Positions 1 through 11,328 of a DNA stretch of 64,000 nucleotides are shown here, piece after piece. The number at the start of each line of letters is the position of its first letter. Position 1 is the first letter of the stretch. This stretch comes from Dacryopinax spathularia. Its lineage: Eukaryota; Basidiomycota; Dacrymycetes; Dacrymycetales; Dacrymycetaceae. A program made the position numbers and the translations under genes. Under the pieces are notes generated by a model. That model searched no databases, was not told where the DNA came from, and saw nothing but the letters and a program-made list of their open reading frames with translations. Location: assembly GCA_037974965.1 (NCBI GenBank), contig JBBPFI010000002.1:558001-622000 (forward strand). The letters run 5' to 3'.

Positions 1-2685
1 GCTTTGCGAAGAAGACACGATTCGGTCGAGTCTCAAAAGCTTCTTCGCGTTCGCTTTGCCGTTGCAGCAAGACGAAAACGAATTCTTCACGAATCAATCT
101 CTCGCTATGCTCGGTTTCAGCAGCGCCCAGCACTTTCAACAGACAATCCGCTGGCATGCAACACCTGTGGACGTTGATTCCGTAGTCGTCGGTGCTATTC
201 CGGCACTCACTTTCGCTCTGTACCAGAGCCCTTCATTGCGGAACATGGCCCTTGAGACCGTTCTCCACGGCGACTCGCACGCGGAACATGATTCCTCCCT
301 ATCGCGCCTGTGTTGCCTTCTTGAAGCTGAAACCTTCTTGGGCGCGGGTCTTCGTTCCGCTCGACTGCCAGAGGTTGCAGAGACGTGGTTGAAGGACATT
401 ACAATCAGGCTCTTCACCTCGACGGACGAGGACGAGTTGCTGCCCGCTTGCTGCGAAGCGCTTCGCCATTACGCTGCGCTTGCAGGCCCTGCCAACATCT
501 TCGGACAAATCGAGCATGCAATTCCCCCTTCCGCGCCTCTTTCCTATAATCGCCATTCCCTGCAGTTCGTGAAATGGGCTAGCTCAACTTACGAGAAGGA
601 GTTCCGATCGCCCTTGGTCGCGTTCGTGGACGGAGTGCTTCGCTGGCTTGTCAGGCGGTTTTCCGAGGACGTTAGTGATTCAATACATCTGCTGAAAGGT
701 TTGAAGCCATTCAGTGAGTACATTCCAGTCATTGCCATACATAGCCAGGCCTGACCGCATGAAGGCGAAGTTCTAGAGAGCCATTCCGATCTGAAACGGC
801 ATCTTGTGGAACCAGTGCTTACCTCTATACTGCGCTCCCGTTTCACGGTACTCGAAGCCGTGGATCTCGCCAGCACCTTGTGCGAGCATGCAAATCTGCC
901 GGTAAGCCCAGCCTAGGTCTTTCCCACCAAGCATACTGAATGGAGACATAGGATGACGTCGCTTCTCGCTTTCTGCAATCTGTCTTGAACCACTCTCATT
1001 TGCGACAAGCGGCTTCGGTGTCGACGCCTCGCTTGCGACGAGCGATCGTGCGCCTTATACACACACTCTCGTCATCACAGCCTCAAGCCGCCTGCCAACC
1101 TGGCCAGATGCGCCAGATAGTGTCACTGTATGGCGGGACGTTGTCGCTGGCTGATCGCATGCTACTCAGTCTTCTTGGTCTCTTTGAGAAGCAGCGGTCA
1201 TCCTCCGCCGCGATTCTGCTCTCGGCAAACTCGCCTGGATCGGCACGACCGATGGATCTGATCCTATCCTTGGATGCCACCCAGATCTTCAAGACTTGTT
1301 TAGAGTTCCCGCATTGGCGAGATTTCGATACCGCGATGGACTACGACGAGGCAAAGGATCGTCCGGATGCGTACGATCCAGTCTACGTGCTTGGCCTTCT
1401 GGGTGCCGGTCTAAGCCAAGACACCCTCAACGGGCTCGACTGGGTGGCCCTTTGCCGCACAGGTGTCCTGAGTCTGGCTGTTTGCGGCCTGGCCTCCACC
1501 AAACCTAGGATGCGAAAAGTCGCATTTACGCTTCTGGCGGCTACGCACACGGCTATACGACAAACCGAGTTCTTCGAACGCGATCAGCTTCTTTACAACC
1601 TTCAGTTGGTCCGCAACGTCCTGCCCTCAGAGTCTGAACCTCCCCGACTGCCGACGTTCACCGTCCTTCTCGTGGCACATGCGGTTCACTCGCTTTTCCA
1701 TCCTACGGTCCTTGTATACCCACACGTGTCGAAATTCCTCCTGCAACGACCCACATTGGACACTACCGACATACCTATGTTGTATAGCATGCTGTACTCA
1801 AGCTCGGACGATCACCGGCGAGAGCGACTGTGGATGGTACGGTATCTCAGCAACGGAATGAAGAGCATCGCCGATTGGCGAGCCATGCGTCGTCGACGAG
1901 CTTGGGATCTCCTCGCCACATTGTTTCATTCTGAAGCAGACGACCGACAACTTCGTTCAGCCATTTTCGAAGTTCTCGGGAGTCTAACTCGAAATCAGTA
2001 CGCAACCCATGCTCTAGTGCTGCGCTCGACGCTGCTCGCCTGGATCAACGTGCAGCTTTTGACACCGAAGGCCGTCGAGGCCATCTCATGGCTTCGCGTG
2101 CTAGAGAACATCGTGATGGTTGTCGACCACGACAAGCTCGAGAAAGACACCTCCGCTACCTGGCGCGAGGACGTATGCTCCTGCATCCGGAAGGTGCTAG
2201 GCTGCGTCACGCCAGAGGCTGGTGCGCTGCATTCGGCGTACATTGCTGCAAGGATCATGCTCCGCCTATCGCTCTATCATGCAGGACCACCGCGGTCCAT
2301 GCGCGACCTCCTGGATCGTTCGGTCAGCACGCTGCAGGCGGTCGAGAAAAGTCTTGGTGACGTTCCACCGCCTGGGCCATATTCGGCGGAAAACGAGGAG
2401 AAGGAGCAGTATCATCGATTCATCGCCGAGGCCCCACCTGCGCTCTCTCCAGAGGAGACTGCTGATCTTTACGCCTTCTGTGTGCGCAAGCTGTGGAGGG
2501 TCGGGATGACTCTGCCAACCGAGAAGGACGAGGATATGACGCGCAGCCGAAGGCAATGGTGGATGCAGCTCACACCTCGTGTCATTGTTCTGGGAGAAGC
2601 AGGAGGCGAAGAAGCACAGTGGGCTCGGAGGGAGGTGCTGCGAAATATCGTGCTACGATCTGTTGGAGATGATGGAGCGCAATGA
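1..2685 (+). CDS. URB1: URB1/Npa1, nucleolar pre-ribosomal-associated protein 1, C-terminal part (5' end outside window)
   Basis: Three exons are visible: 1-713 (open to the left edge in the frame beginning at base 2), 777-901 and 952-2685, with GT..AG introns 714-776 and 902-951 that join in frame. The last exon has the conserved C-terminal block of Urb1/Npa1, including LYGGTLSLADRMLLSLL and the stretch ERLWMVRYLSNG followed by RAMRRRRAWDLL. These are typical of the NopRA1 C-terminal domain. The family is a large alpha-helical nucleolar scaffold that acts in early 60S pre-ribosomes with Dbp6, Npa2/Urb2, Rsa3 and Nop8. Only about 850 residues lie here, so most of this normally very long protein is upstream of the window. 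Nothing suggests it is broken. Identification rests on remembered family motifs. Confidence 0.82.
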
Positions 2686-2796
2686 AGAAATCGTTCGTAT
2701 ACCAAGCATATGATACCCTTTTTTGCAAGCATGATTACCCTAAGATACAGTAATAAGGATTGAATGGTGCTACAATGTTGTCCGCTTCTCCTGCTC

Positions 2797-3808
2797 CTAC
2801 TCACTAGCGCCCCTGCCTTTATTGCATGTCCTAGTCGACTCCAACGCCCTCTTCGGTTCCGGCCCCTCACCCCCCCTCAGCACCCTCATCAAGCTATTCT
2901 TGAACCCCTCATAAACGCTAATATGCGGTGCCGGATCAATACTCTCAATCCGATGATGGTTTATCAGCCCACTAGTCGGGGAGAACGTATAGGTGCAATT
3001 AACGTCCCACTCGCTCCTCTGGCCCGTGACCCTCCCGAACCCGCTCACATTGAGCAATATCCTCGCTGCTCGTTCTCGCCGGCCATGGGTGGCAACGTAC
3101 ATCCTCCTCAGCGAAACGTTCAGATCCGTATGAAAAGCCGCCATCGTCGCTCGCACAACCCGCGCACTCGCAGTGTAGAGCGCAAGCCCCTCGATATGCA
3201 GCGTCCGGGGAAAAGGCGAAGGAAGGGGGAAAGGCGGGGTGTAAGAGAGCCGGATGTACGGCGAGTAGACGGATTTGCCCGTCCCTGTGCCTGTTGGACT
3301 GCTTGGGGAAGGGGGCGAGCTGGGAGGGTCGACGAACGGGACGGGGTGGACTATGAGGCCCGTTTCGAAGAATGTCGGGAGGGTCGTACGGAGGTGATGG
3401 ATCGCGTGGCCTACGTATCCCTACGTTTAGATTATGTTGTAACCATAGGAGAATAGAGTGGGACGCACCGACTTGGATATCCCATTCCCTGTCACTTAGG
3501 TCTTCGTCTTTCTCTGGCCCGCCGGTGCCGGTGCCGGTGCCGGTCTCGTGCTGCCCCTGCACGCCATCGTCTCCTTCCTCGTGCTCCTCGAGCGGGTTAC
3601 GGATCAGAAGTCTCTCGATGTCTTTCTCGCTTTTGAGGTGGTTGGAGGAGGCTTGTGCGCTGCGCTGCTGGTGCGAGGTGAAGAATTCGGAGGGTTGGCG
3701 GGCGTAGGTTCGGACGAGGGGTATTGGGCAGATGTTGTGCGGAGGGCGTGCAGCACGGATGGAGGTTGAGATGCGTGGACGAATGCTGTACATTGTTCGT
3801 GCAGACAA
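2797..3808 (-). CDS. Mitochondrial DUF2358/C6orf136-like protein
   Basis: Two exons, 3808-3469 and 3410-2797, flank an intron (3468-3411) with a GTGCGT donor and TAG acceptor. The join is phase 1 and yields a continuous protein of about 300 residues. The N-terminus is rich in Arg and Ser without acids (MSARTMYSIRPRISTSIRAA), which fits a mitochondrial presequence. Around the join the protein reads HHLRTTLPTFFETGL, then YSPYIRLSYTPP, then HIEGLALYTASARV, and further on WDVNCTYTFSPTSGLINHH. This order resembles the DUF2358 (C6orf136-type, NTF2-like) family. The function of the family is unknown to me. A (Thr-Gly)n run near residue 92 comes from a GGTGCC repeat. The assignment is by pattern and could be wrong; that the gene is real is much surer. 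Confidence 0.62.
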
Positions 3809-4137
3809 AGTCCTCGTCGTCAGGGCAAGTCACATCGGAAGTTGGACAAGTTGGAAATCGGCGGTGGTGCACAGTGGGAAGACAAGACAGACGGTGCACA
3901 AGGTCGACAAATCCAAGCCGTGCGGTGACGTCCTTCAGGGTCTCCTCCGGCAAATGGATTCCCACAAAATCTCCCTTCCTATGTACGGTACCATACGTAC
4001 CTGTGATGAACAGATCATCAACGGTCAGAATATCATTAGTACTACGTAGTCGTGTCGCAACAGCGTGGTATCATAAATATATGAAGTGATTAGATGTCGT
4101 GCCGTCCAGGTATATCGCATAACAGTCGTAAGTTCGT
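3809..4137. other. Intergenic, about 330 bp
   Basis: Lies between the start of the DUF2358-like gene and the stop of the first DUF2235 gene, both on the minus strand. It should hold the promoter of the former and the 3' UTR of the latter. I see no gene or repeat in it. Confidence 0.6.
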
Positions 4138-5798
4138 TCACTGAATCCATTCAGGATCTTTCTTCCATCGGAAATGGTACGCAGGGTCGTTCTTCTGTCG
4201 TTGCTGGACAGAGATATGTACTTTAAGGTTGTCGGTAGGAAGGTCGCGGTAATGACCAAAGTTCGGCCTGTGGCAAGATCAGCATCATGTGATGCGGTGG
4301 ACAGAGGTGGACATACCAGGGAGAGAGCTTCCACTTGCTCGGCAGTTTCTTCTTCTTCGGGGCTTTCTCTTCTTTCGTACCTTTCTCCCCTTTCGACTCA
4401 AGCTGTCGCATCTCCTTCACCTTTCTCCGAATACGGCATGTGAAGGGCAACACCTCCAGAATCCACCATCGCTTGTCCTTATTCAGCCAATCGTGGATAG
4501 GCGCCTTGACATCCTGCTCATAGCGTAGGTCGAGCTCAGATACAGGTACTTCGGCCTTCTCGGCTTTGTCTAGCGAAGGTAAGCGGATACCGTCTCGCTC
4601 GAGAGCTGCGGGGTCGAATTGGATGCCGGTTTTGGAGAGGACGATCTCGCGGATCATCCATACCAGTGGAATCCGATTCGCGCTGTACTGTACGTCGTTG
4701 TTCACGCAGCCACCGCCGACATCTGCCAACTTGCGATGAGCAAGGCGACGAATGCCAATAATTCTGTTGTGCTCACCGCCGTGACCGCCCGCAAACCAAA
4801 CTTCCTCAACATCCGTATGGGGTTCGGGGCACTCCTCCTCCCAGCTGTCCCGCGACTGGTCTAGGCTCGCCTTCCGAAGTCGGATATCCTGGCATCGGCC
4901 GCAGGTTAAGTCGCAAAGGTTTGCCTTGAACTTGCAGCGTCGTTCGTCCAAAGAGACAGCATGCTTGCATGATCTCAGCATATATCCAAGTGGGAAAGAC
5001 GAAGAACGCTCACCCGAAAAACACGAATGAATTGTGCAGAGTCGGTGAATGGCAGGTCTCCGACAGTGAAGATGCCGACGGAGGAGACCGTATCCCACAC
5101 GCCGAGGAAATCCACCTCAACAGGATTACAGAACGTCCGCTTAAAATCGTCGCACATGTCGCTTCCGGTTGCGTACATGTTATACGCGAAAGGTACTTGT
5201 TCTTCATTACTCCTGGAGAGGAGACCGACCTGCGCATCGTGTCAGCATTGGCTGATAGGATGTCGAATGGACCTTGCATACCTTATGCAGCATTCCTGCC
5301 AACGCTCGTGCCGTGTATGCGCCTCGTGAGAAGCCGAAGATAGAGATCGTACTGCCCGGCGTCCAGTTCTGCATCAGGAAGCTGTATCCGCCCATTATCT
5401 GCATTCGCGTTAGGATTCACTCTAACAACACAGAGAGAGACGACTCACATGGTTGCCAATATCCCAAGCGATTGCATCGTCGACCAGCTTGGCAAGCTTG
5501 ACCGAAGCCCGCATAGACGAACCTGGCGGGATATACGTGCCGACACCGGTCTAAAGCTACATAAATGCGTGTCGAGGTTTGAGTTGGAAACTCAACCCAC
5601 CTGGTAATACACTTGCTGCTGATTCAGATCATCCTTCTTCAAGTAAGACACAAGCTTGACGACATTCGTGTTCGCCTTGTCGAATAGGTTGCTCGTCCCG
5701 TCGAAGCATAGAATTAGGCGCCGCGGTTTGGTGAGCGAATCCACATCGTCTCGGAGGGTCTGGCCCGATATCGTGCGTGTATGCGTAGCGGGAGCCAT
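4138..5798 (-). CDS. DUF2235 alpha/beta-hydrolase (Tle1-like), copy 1
   Basis: Multi-exon gene read from ATG 5798 to TGA 4138. The N-terminal exon has RRLILCFDGTSNLFDKANTN, the opening strand of the DUF2235 fold. Later exons carry the nucleophile elbow IFGFSRGAYTARALAG (GxSxG), the FLGVWDTVSSVG acid block, SLDERRCKFKANL and WFAGGHGG with a likely catalytic His. The last exon (starting near 4264) encodes NFGHYRDLPTDNLKVHISVQ, a typical family C-terminus. The family includes bacterial type VI phospholipase effectors; fungal members are uncharacterised lipase-like hydrolases, so the substrate is unknown. It is a tandem paralogue of the gene ending at 6800, but has an extra intron directly after MLHK (near 5283-5232). 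No signal peptide is visible. Confidence 0.8.
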
Positions 5799-6799
5799 AG
5801 TAGCAATGTTTGTCGTAGAGGAATGCCACGCTCTGTCGCCGAGACACCTTTAAGTGAGGTGCATATAACCAGCTCCTTGGGCGATCTCGAGTCGTACGCC
5901 TCTCAGCAGTGCATTACCGGTTCCCGCCGTGCTCCACGTTCGCCAAGAGCTACGATACTGTAAGCCAACACAGCAAATCGAGCTCGTCGTGGACCAGAAG
6001 ACCGTCAAATCCGAGATACAGACGGGATCCAGCATCAGGTGCACAGCACAAGCCGGACAAGATCAGGATCTGTAACACTTGTTCAGGGAACAACAGAATA
6101 GGCTTGCATACAGCCCAGTCAGCGCCTTTTGTTGCGAAGAGTTCTGTCCATGTGACGCACAAAAGAACAGAAGTTCGGCCTGACGATGGAAGAGTCGGCG
6201 TGCACGGGATCGGCACAGAAGGCGCGGGATGTGCACAGCATGCCGGGACTTGCTTCGCTGGCCGGTAAACGTGCGTCAGCACGAGTCAGAGTACCGGTCC
6301 GTGGTGTAGGAGGATGATAACTAAGTCTGATAGGAGGAAGATGGCGGGAAAGGAGCAAGTCGTCGTACGGGAGTGTACTGGTGAGCCCGCTGCGACGATA
6401 TCGCTTCAACATCTACGCCCGCCGGGTCTTTCGGGATCAGTTCATTCGGTGCCGAGAATGGTTTCTTAGACATTCCGACTTGTTCTCGGACTTACTGCTT
6501 GTAGTCTTTGCCCAATGATCCCGCGAGACAGTTGCTGTGTCTTAGCGCCGCGCTGTTCGATGATCTAGCGGTTGTGGGGTCTCTGACTCAGACGGCCACT
6601 AGAGCGATTCATACCATCACTGCTTCTGTTGGTCAATCCACGCATTCCGTACATTCCAACGCGCTGTCTCAAGCAGGCTAAAGATATCGTACAGCGAAAC
6701 ATGCAGCATGATCAAAAAAGATTCCACCCGTCCTATCCGTACCCGTCTTCGATCCTCCGATCCTCCGATCCTTCCATCCCTAGATAGTGTACAAGTTGC
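5799..6799. other. Intergenic spacer between the DUF2235 copies, about 1 kb
   Basis: Contains only short unrelated open frames on both strands (for example 5950-6282 minus) without recognisable motifs. A short direct repeat of the unit gatcctcc lies near 6752-6775. It should carry the promoter of copy 1 and the 3' UTR of copy 2. A small multi-exon gene cannot be excluded. Confidence 0.5.
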
Positions 6800-8474
6800 T
6801 CATTCCACCCATTCCGGTTCCTGAGTCCACTTCACCTTCGGCGTGTACTGCGTCTTCTGCATCCTTTCCCGTACAGACACATGCACTTTCATGCGGTTCT
6901 CGGGTGTCGCTCTGGGTCCGCCGTAGTTTGGCCTATACATGTTCTATGAGCATCGAACGATGGAAGGATGGGGGAAGAGACGTACAACCAAGATAGCTTC
7001 CAGTGGTCCGGTCCTCCCTTGTTGGTCGGAATCCGGTATGTGAACGGAAGTATCTCCAAGATCCACCAGCCCCACTTGAGCTTCAACTGGTCGTAGATCG
7101 GAGCGATGACGTCGCGGCTATAGCGAGAGTCAAGATTTGAGACAAAGTTGTCCGGCTCGAGCAGACGCTCTGTCTCGATTTCGCCATTGGCACCTCGGCC
7201 GTCAGGCACGCTTAGCCCTGGGTTGGGCACGGGCAGGCGGATTCCGTCTGCTGCTAGTGCGGCTTCGTCGAAAACGATGCCGGTGTTGGCGAGAACGATT
7301 TCGCGGATCATCCAGGTAAGCGGGATCCGAGCCGTGCAGGTTATTTCAGTATCCTTCACATTACCACCACCGACATCTTCAGGGCTCATCAGCTCTAGTC
7401 CTCGCATATCAGGCCGAACATTGGCTTACCTCCGTGCCCTCCCGCGAACCAGACCTCCTTCACATCAGTCAACGCCGCATGACGCTCGAAATACTCGTCC
7501 ACGCTCCCAGCATCGTCGTGATCTCCAAACAGGCTCTCGTGAGCGGTGCTAGTGGTAGCAGCAGCTTTTGACACTGCTTCACCGTTGACTTCAGCTGGAG
7601 TTCCAGGAGGTGTGTATGGCTCCTGCCAGAGGTTCGCCTTGAACTTGCACCTCCGTTCGTCCAGGGAGATGGCGTGCTACAAGTTACCTTAGCTCCTGCT
7701 ACGACTTTCAGCGAATGTGCTTACCCGGAAAACGCGAATACGATGGTCCGAAGCGCTGAAAGGCAGATCCTTCGTAGTGAAAACGCCGACGGAGGCGACC
7801 GTGTCCCAAACCCCGAGGAAGTCGACCATAACTTCGTGACAAAAGGCGCGCTTGAAGCCACGGCTCATATGCCAGCCGTCGTGATCTTCCCTGGTGTACA
7901 TCTTGTACGCGAATGGAATTTGTTCTTGATTACCACGCGATAGCAGGCCGACCTTGTGCAGCATGCCAGCAAGCGCACGGGCCGTGTAGGCTCCACGGGA
8001 GAAGCCGAATATCGATATTTTGCTGTCCGGGGTCCAGTTTTGCATGAGAAACTCGTATCCGCCCATAACCTATTCATGCTGATCAGACGGGAGAACAGGC
8101 CGGAGGGAGCGGAATGCTTACATGGCTCGAGATGTCCCAGGCGAACCCTTCATCCAACAGTTCGATAGCTTTGACGGTGAGTGGCATCAGCCATCCAGGT
8201 CGGATATAAGTGCCAACGCCAGTCTATGGAGGGGTCAGCATCGCGGCTAACGCAAGGTAGGAATGCTTACCTGGTAGTAGACCTGCTGCTCTTGGAGATT
8301 GTCCTTCTTCAGGTACGAAACCAGGCGGACGACGTTCGTGTTGGTTTCATCGAAAAGGTTGGCGGTACCATCGAAGCATACTACCAGGCGTCGTGGGGAG
8401 GAAGCCGGCTCAGTATACGGGACACCATCCATGGTGCCATAGGTGTTCTGGCGGGCTGGGGTAGGGACGGGCAT
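6800..8474 (-). CDS. DUF2235 alpha/beta-hydrolase (Tle1-like), copy 2
   Basis: ATG at 8474, TGA at 6800-6802. Clear exons are 8474-8271, 8223-8122 and 8069 to about 7725, followed by further exons to the end. Motifs in order: RRLVVCFDGTANLFDETNTN, the GxSxG elbow IFGFSRGAYTARALAG, VDFLGVWDTVASVG, ISLDERRCKFKANLWQE, VWFAGGHGG, and RIPLTWMIREIVLANTG. The last exon encodes NYGGPRATPENRMKVHVSVR then YTPKVKW and the stop. The domain layout and the first introns match copy 1, so this is a tandem duplication that has since diverged. The mid-protein linker (about PGTPAEVNGEAVSKAAATT) is longer than in copy 1. The reaction is expected to be ester hydrolysis, with the substrate unknown. A TATA box lies about 65 bp upstream. 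Confidence 0.82.
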
Positions 8475-8540
8475 GGCTGGGTGCCCAAAATCTGGGGGCG
8501 GGGGTTATGGAGGCGCTCGGCCATGCCGGCACACGTGTGC

Positions 8541-8548
8541 TATATAAG
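8541..8548 (-). promoter_or_regulatory. TATA box with adjacent CACGTG E-box, upstream of DUF2235 copy 2
   Basis: The bases tatataag lie 67-74 bp upstream of the ATG at 8474 (TATA reads on either strand here). A palindromic CACGTG (8532-8537), a core bound by bHLH factors of the Cbf1/Pho4 type, lies directly between it and the gene. The placement fits a core promoter. That either site is used is inference. Confidence 0.45.
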
Positions 8549-10092
8549 CCCGAAGCCATCTCGAAAAGCAGGCGTCTGATCTTGCGAACCCGATGATAGA
8601 TGAGCCCGATGCTGAGTAGGCCGCTAACTCTGCCTTCCGAAAATAGTGATCCCCAAGAGAGAGCCAATAGGGTCGTCAAAGGCAAGAGGCGGACGTACCG
8701 AAATGCCGGTGTTGTGACGTTCAGGGGCCAATGAGGGCGTGACGCGTTCAGACTCCAGGCACAGCCTTGGCAGGGTTTACTTCTATGGAGAAGCCATTCC
8801 AGTCGGCTTCGATTAAACGACGGCCGCAGGCCAATTTGACAAGTTTGTACATTGTTATGATCTCGGTCATCAGCGCCTCCCATCAGCTTGTGTGACAGTG
8901 GCCTGGATTTGGGTTGCGTCAGCTGGTAAGCGGATGAATAACACAGCTTTGGTCGGCGATCCCCTACATTTCTAGCGGGCTTCAAGTTGTCCTTAGTACA
9001 TTTCTGAGGCAACCGCCGGGCGCTTCCATCGACGGCTCGAATCACTCGGGCGATCACGATTCAGTGAATATTCATCCCGTTGCTGCGGGAGATGGTGCAT
9101 CAGGAGAATCATCGACTGTTCGTCATTGCGAGGGATTCGGCGCTGTGCATCGTCTTCTTGCTTCCCAGATGTACGAGAACAGCATCAACTCGACATATCG
9201 CGGCGATACACAGCAGACGCGGGCTCGGCGGTCTTGGCAGTCAACTACCACTGGCATCGCTGAAGCGGGGAGACTTGGCTGCCCGTGGGAAGGCGTTCCG
9301 ACGAAAGGAGTCGCAAGCGGGCTGACAAGGCAGAGTAACGATAAACTTGGCATCACAGCTTCGAGCTCCTGTCGGCGACGTCTAGCGCCCCGTCAAATCT
9401 CCAAGCCAACAGCGGGACCGGATACTCCTAGCGCTGCTCGGAACAAGCTCGTGAACCGGAACTTGCTGATTCGTCTCATTTGTCCGACACACTTCTGATC
9501 GGGACTGGGAGTCTCGCATCTGCCTTCTTTCGCCGTGGCTTATTGTCTTCGTCGATGGGATAACTGGGTTTGTGAGCTCGATCTATGCAGCTCTACTGGC
9601 CATCACGTAAAATCCGGGTATTCTCTCCGGTTGCAGCGAGCAGAGGAGGTCAATTGGAATGAGGAAGTTCCCGTGCATAGAGTTGGGGCGATTATTTGAA
9701 GGCTGTGCTGGAAACGCGGGGATCGTAGCATCGAATGCTAGTTGCGAGCTAGGCCAAAGCGGGGAATTGGTCGTCGGGGAAGAGCACATGTCAGCCCGTT
9801 GTCTTCTCGTCTCGAGTGATGTGTGTACAAGCACTGCTGAGACAGCTTGTTCGAACCCGAGATTTGACTCGTGATTTAGCGCTTCCGGTAAGGCTCATGA
9901 GACGGGCTAGGCCGATCGAACTCGATCGAGAAGATGGATAGAGTACGGTCTCGGTCATCGAACTGCAGGGGGCACAGTCGCCGAGCATGTTTCGACGGGG
10001 AGGGTGCCCGGCGAACCGGCTTCTCCAGCTTTGCGTATGCTGGGAGTTGGTCACGTTCGCTCGAGGAGTTGATGATGAGGTAGAGAGAGCAG

Positions 10093-10098
10093 TATAAA
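10093..10098 (+). promoter_or_regulatory. TATA box of the CAP gene
   Basis: The sequence agtataaagc (TATAAA) lies 54-59 bp upstream of the CAP-protein ATG at 10152, a plausible distance for a strongly regulated secreted protein with a short 5' UTR. Confidence 0.5.
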
Positions 10099-10151
10099 GC
10101 AGGACCTGGAATCCGGATAGAGGTGGCAGTCAAGGAAGAAAGATCGCAAAC

Positions 10152-10997
10152 ATGCACGCTACCCTCTTCAGCTCCCTGCTCGTCGTCGCCTCTGGCCTCG
10201 TCTCGTCCGTCGTGGCCGCGCCCAGCACTGAGCTCGTCCTCGACTTCAGCGGCCACAAGCTCGATGTCTCGGAGATCGCCGTACCCGACGAGGTTCCAGT
10301 CATGTACGACGACGGCTTCATGACCGTGGTTGCCCTCGACTCCGACGATGATGTCTTCGCGCTCGATGCTAAGGCCGATTATCTCAAAGCCCACAACGAC
10401 TTCAGGGCGAAGCACGGTGCCAAGGCTCTTGCTTGGGACAACACTTTGGCTTCGAAGGCTCAACAGTGGGCGAACAGGTGCGTCTTCAAGCACTCTGGTG
10501 GCAGTCTTGGTCCGTACGGCGGTGAGTGCGTCGTTGACATACGGAGATTGCCGCTGAGCATCGCTGGAACAGAGAACCTCGCTGCCGGCACCGGTAACAA
10601 CTACGACATCTTCGCCGCGGTGAAGTCGTGGACGGACGAGTCGAGTAAGTGCCACCATTGAGCTCGTCGACCTCATGCATGCTGACACGTCGAGCAGAGG
10701 ATTACAACCCCCGTAACCCCCAGCCGTCGCACTTTACCCAAGTCGTCTGGAAGTCTTCCACCCACGTCGGCTGTGCGATGGCTCTGTGCAACGGCATCTT
10801 CGACCCCAAGTTCGGCGTGAGTGGTGCATATATGCTGCTTTATGCATGAGTTGACAGTCTCGCAGAAGGCGAAGTTCCATGTCTGCGAGTATTCTCCCGC
10901 TGGGAACGTAATCGGTCATTTCCCGTGAGTGTCGTGACGCACAGTCGGCAAGGAGCCAGTCCTGACGCATACGGGCAGGGAGAACGTCCAGGCTTGA
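10152..10997 (+). CDS. Secreted CAP/SCP/PR-1-like protein
   Basis: Five exons: 10152-10521, 10573-10644, 10698-10816, 10866-10924 and 10979-10997. All introns are GT..AG and all joins stay in frame. The protein starts with a signal peptide (MHATLFSSLLVVASGLVSSVVAAP). After an acidic propeptide-like stretch comes the CAP domain: YLKAHNDFRAKHGAKALAWD, ENLAAGTG, SHFTQVVWKSSTHVGCAMAL and the end CEYSPAGNVIGHFPENV. These are the CAP signature motifs, with the His and Glu of the conserved cavity. Fungal CAP proteins (Pry1-like) are secreted and bind sterols or other lipids; a role in host or microbe interaction is possible. The protein is about 212 residues and looks whole. Confidence 0.9.
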
Positions 10998-11328
10998 AGA
11001 GCGCGGCATGGTTCAAGGTTACGGTAGCATTGCGGTCTAGTAAACAGTAGTACAGCAGAGCGTGTATTATGGAATGGCGAGTTTTTGTCAAGGATAGTGC
11101 GATGCTGTTTATAACGTCGCATATTTGGTTGTGCAATGGTCGTTCTTGCCAAGTTCAGTGGTAGTGACCACCGTCGACGCGTCCTCTGTGAACCAGGCGT
11201 GATCTCATGACGCACCAACATTGTGCACAGCCACCAGGACGCTGTGCCAATTTTTGGAAACGGCGCTTGTTGTTTTCACGCCAGCGAACAACGGTCGGTC
11301 ACCCCCTCTTGCAATAATCCCCTTAGAA
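10998..11328. other. Intergenic, about 330 bp
   Basis: Between the CAP stop and the PUF6 start, both on the plus strand. It holds the CAP 3' UTR and the PUF6 promoter. Nothing else was recognised. Confidence 0.6.

Larger units (their letters stand above)
8475..10151. other. Intergenic region, about 1.7 kb
   Basis: A divergent promoter region between DUF2235 copy 2 (minus) and the CAP gene (plus). Open frames here, such as 9064-9498 on the plus strand, have no recognisable domain, no supporting splice pattern and atypical composition. I see no repeats or RNA genes. This is the largest gap in the window, so a lineage-specific gene could be missed. Confidence 0.5.

Noticed and set aside
5850-6412. 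Minus-strand frames upstream of DUF2235 copy 1, considered as a small secreted protein or a third hydrolase fragment
   Set aside because: None of the DUF2235 motifs occur and no consistent splice joining could be found.
9064-9498. 144-residue plus-strand frame in the large gap before the CAP gene
   Set aside because: No domain, signal peptide, or exon partners; composition unlike neighbouring genes.
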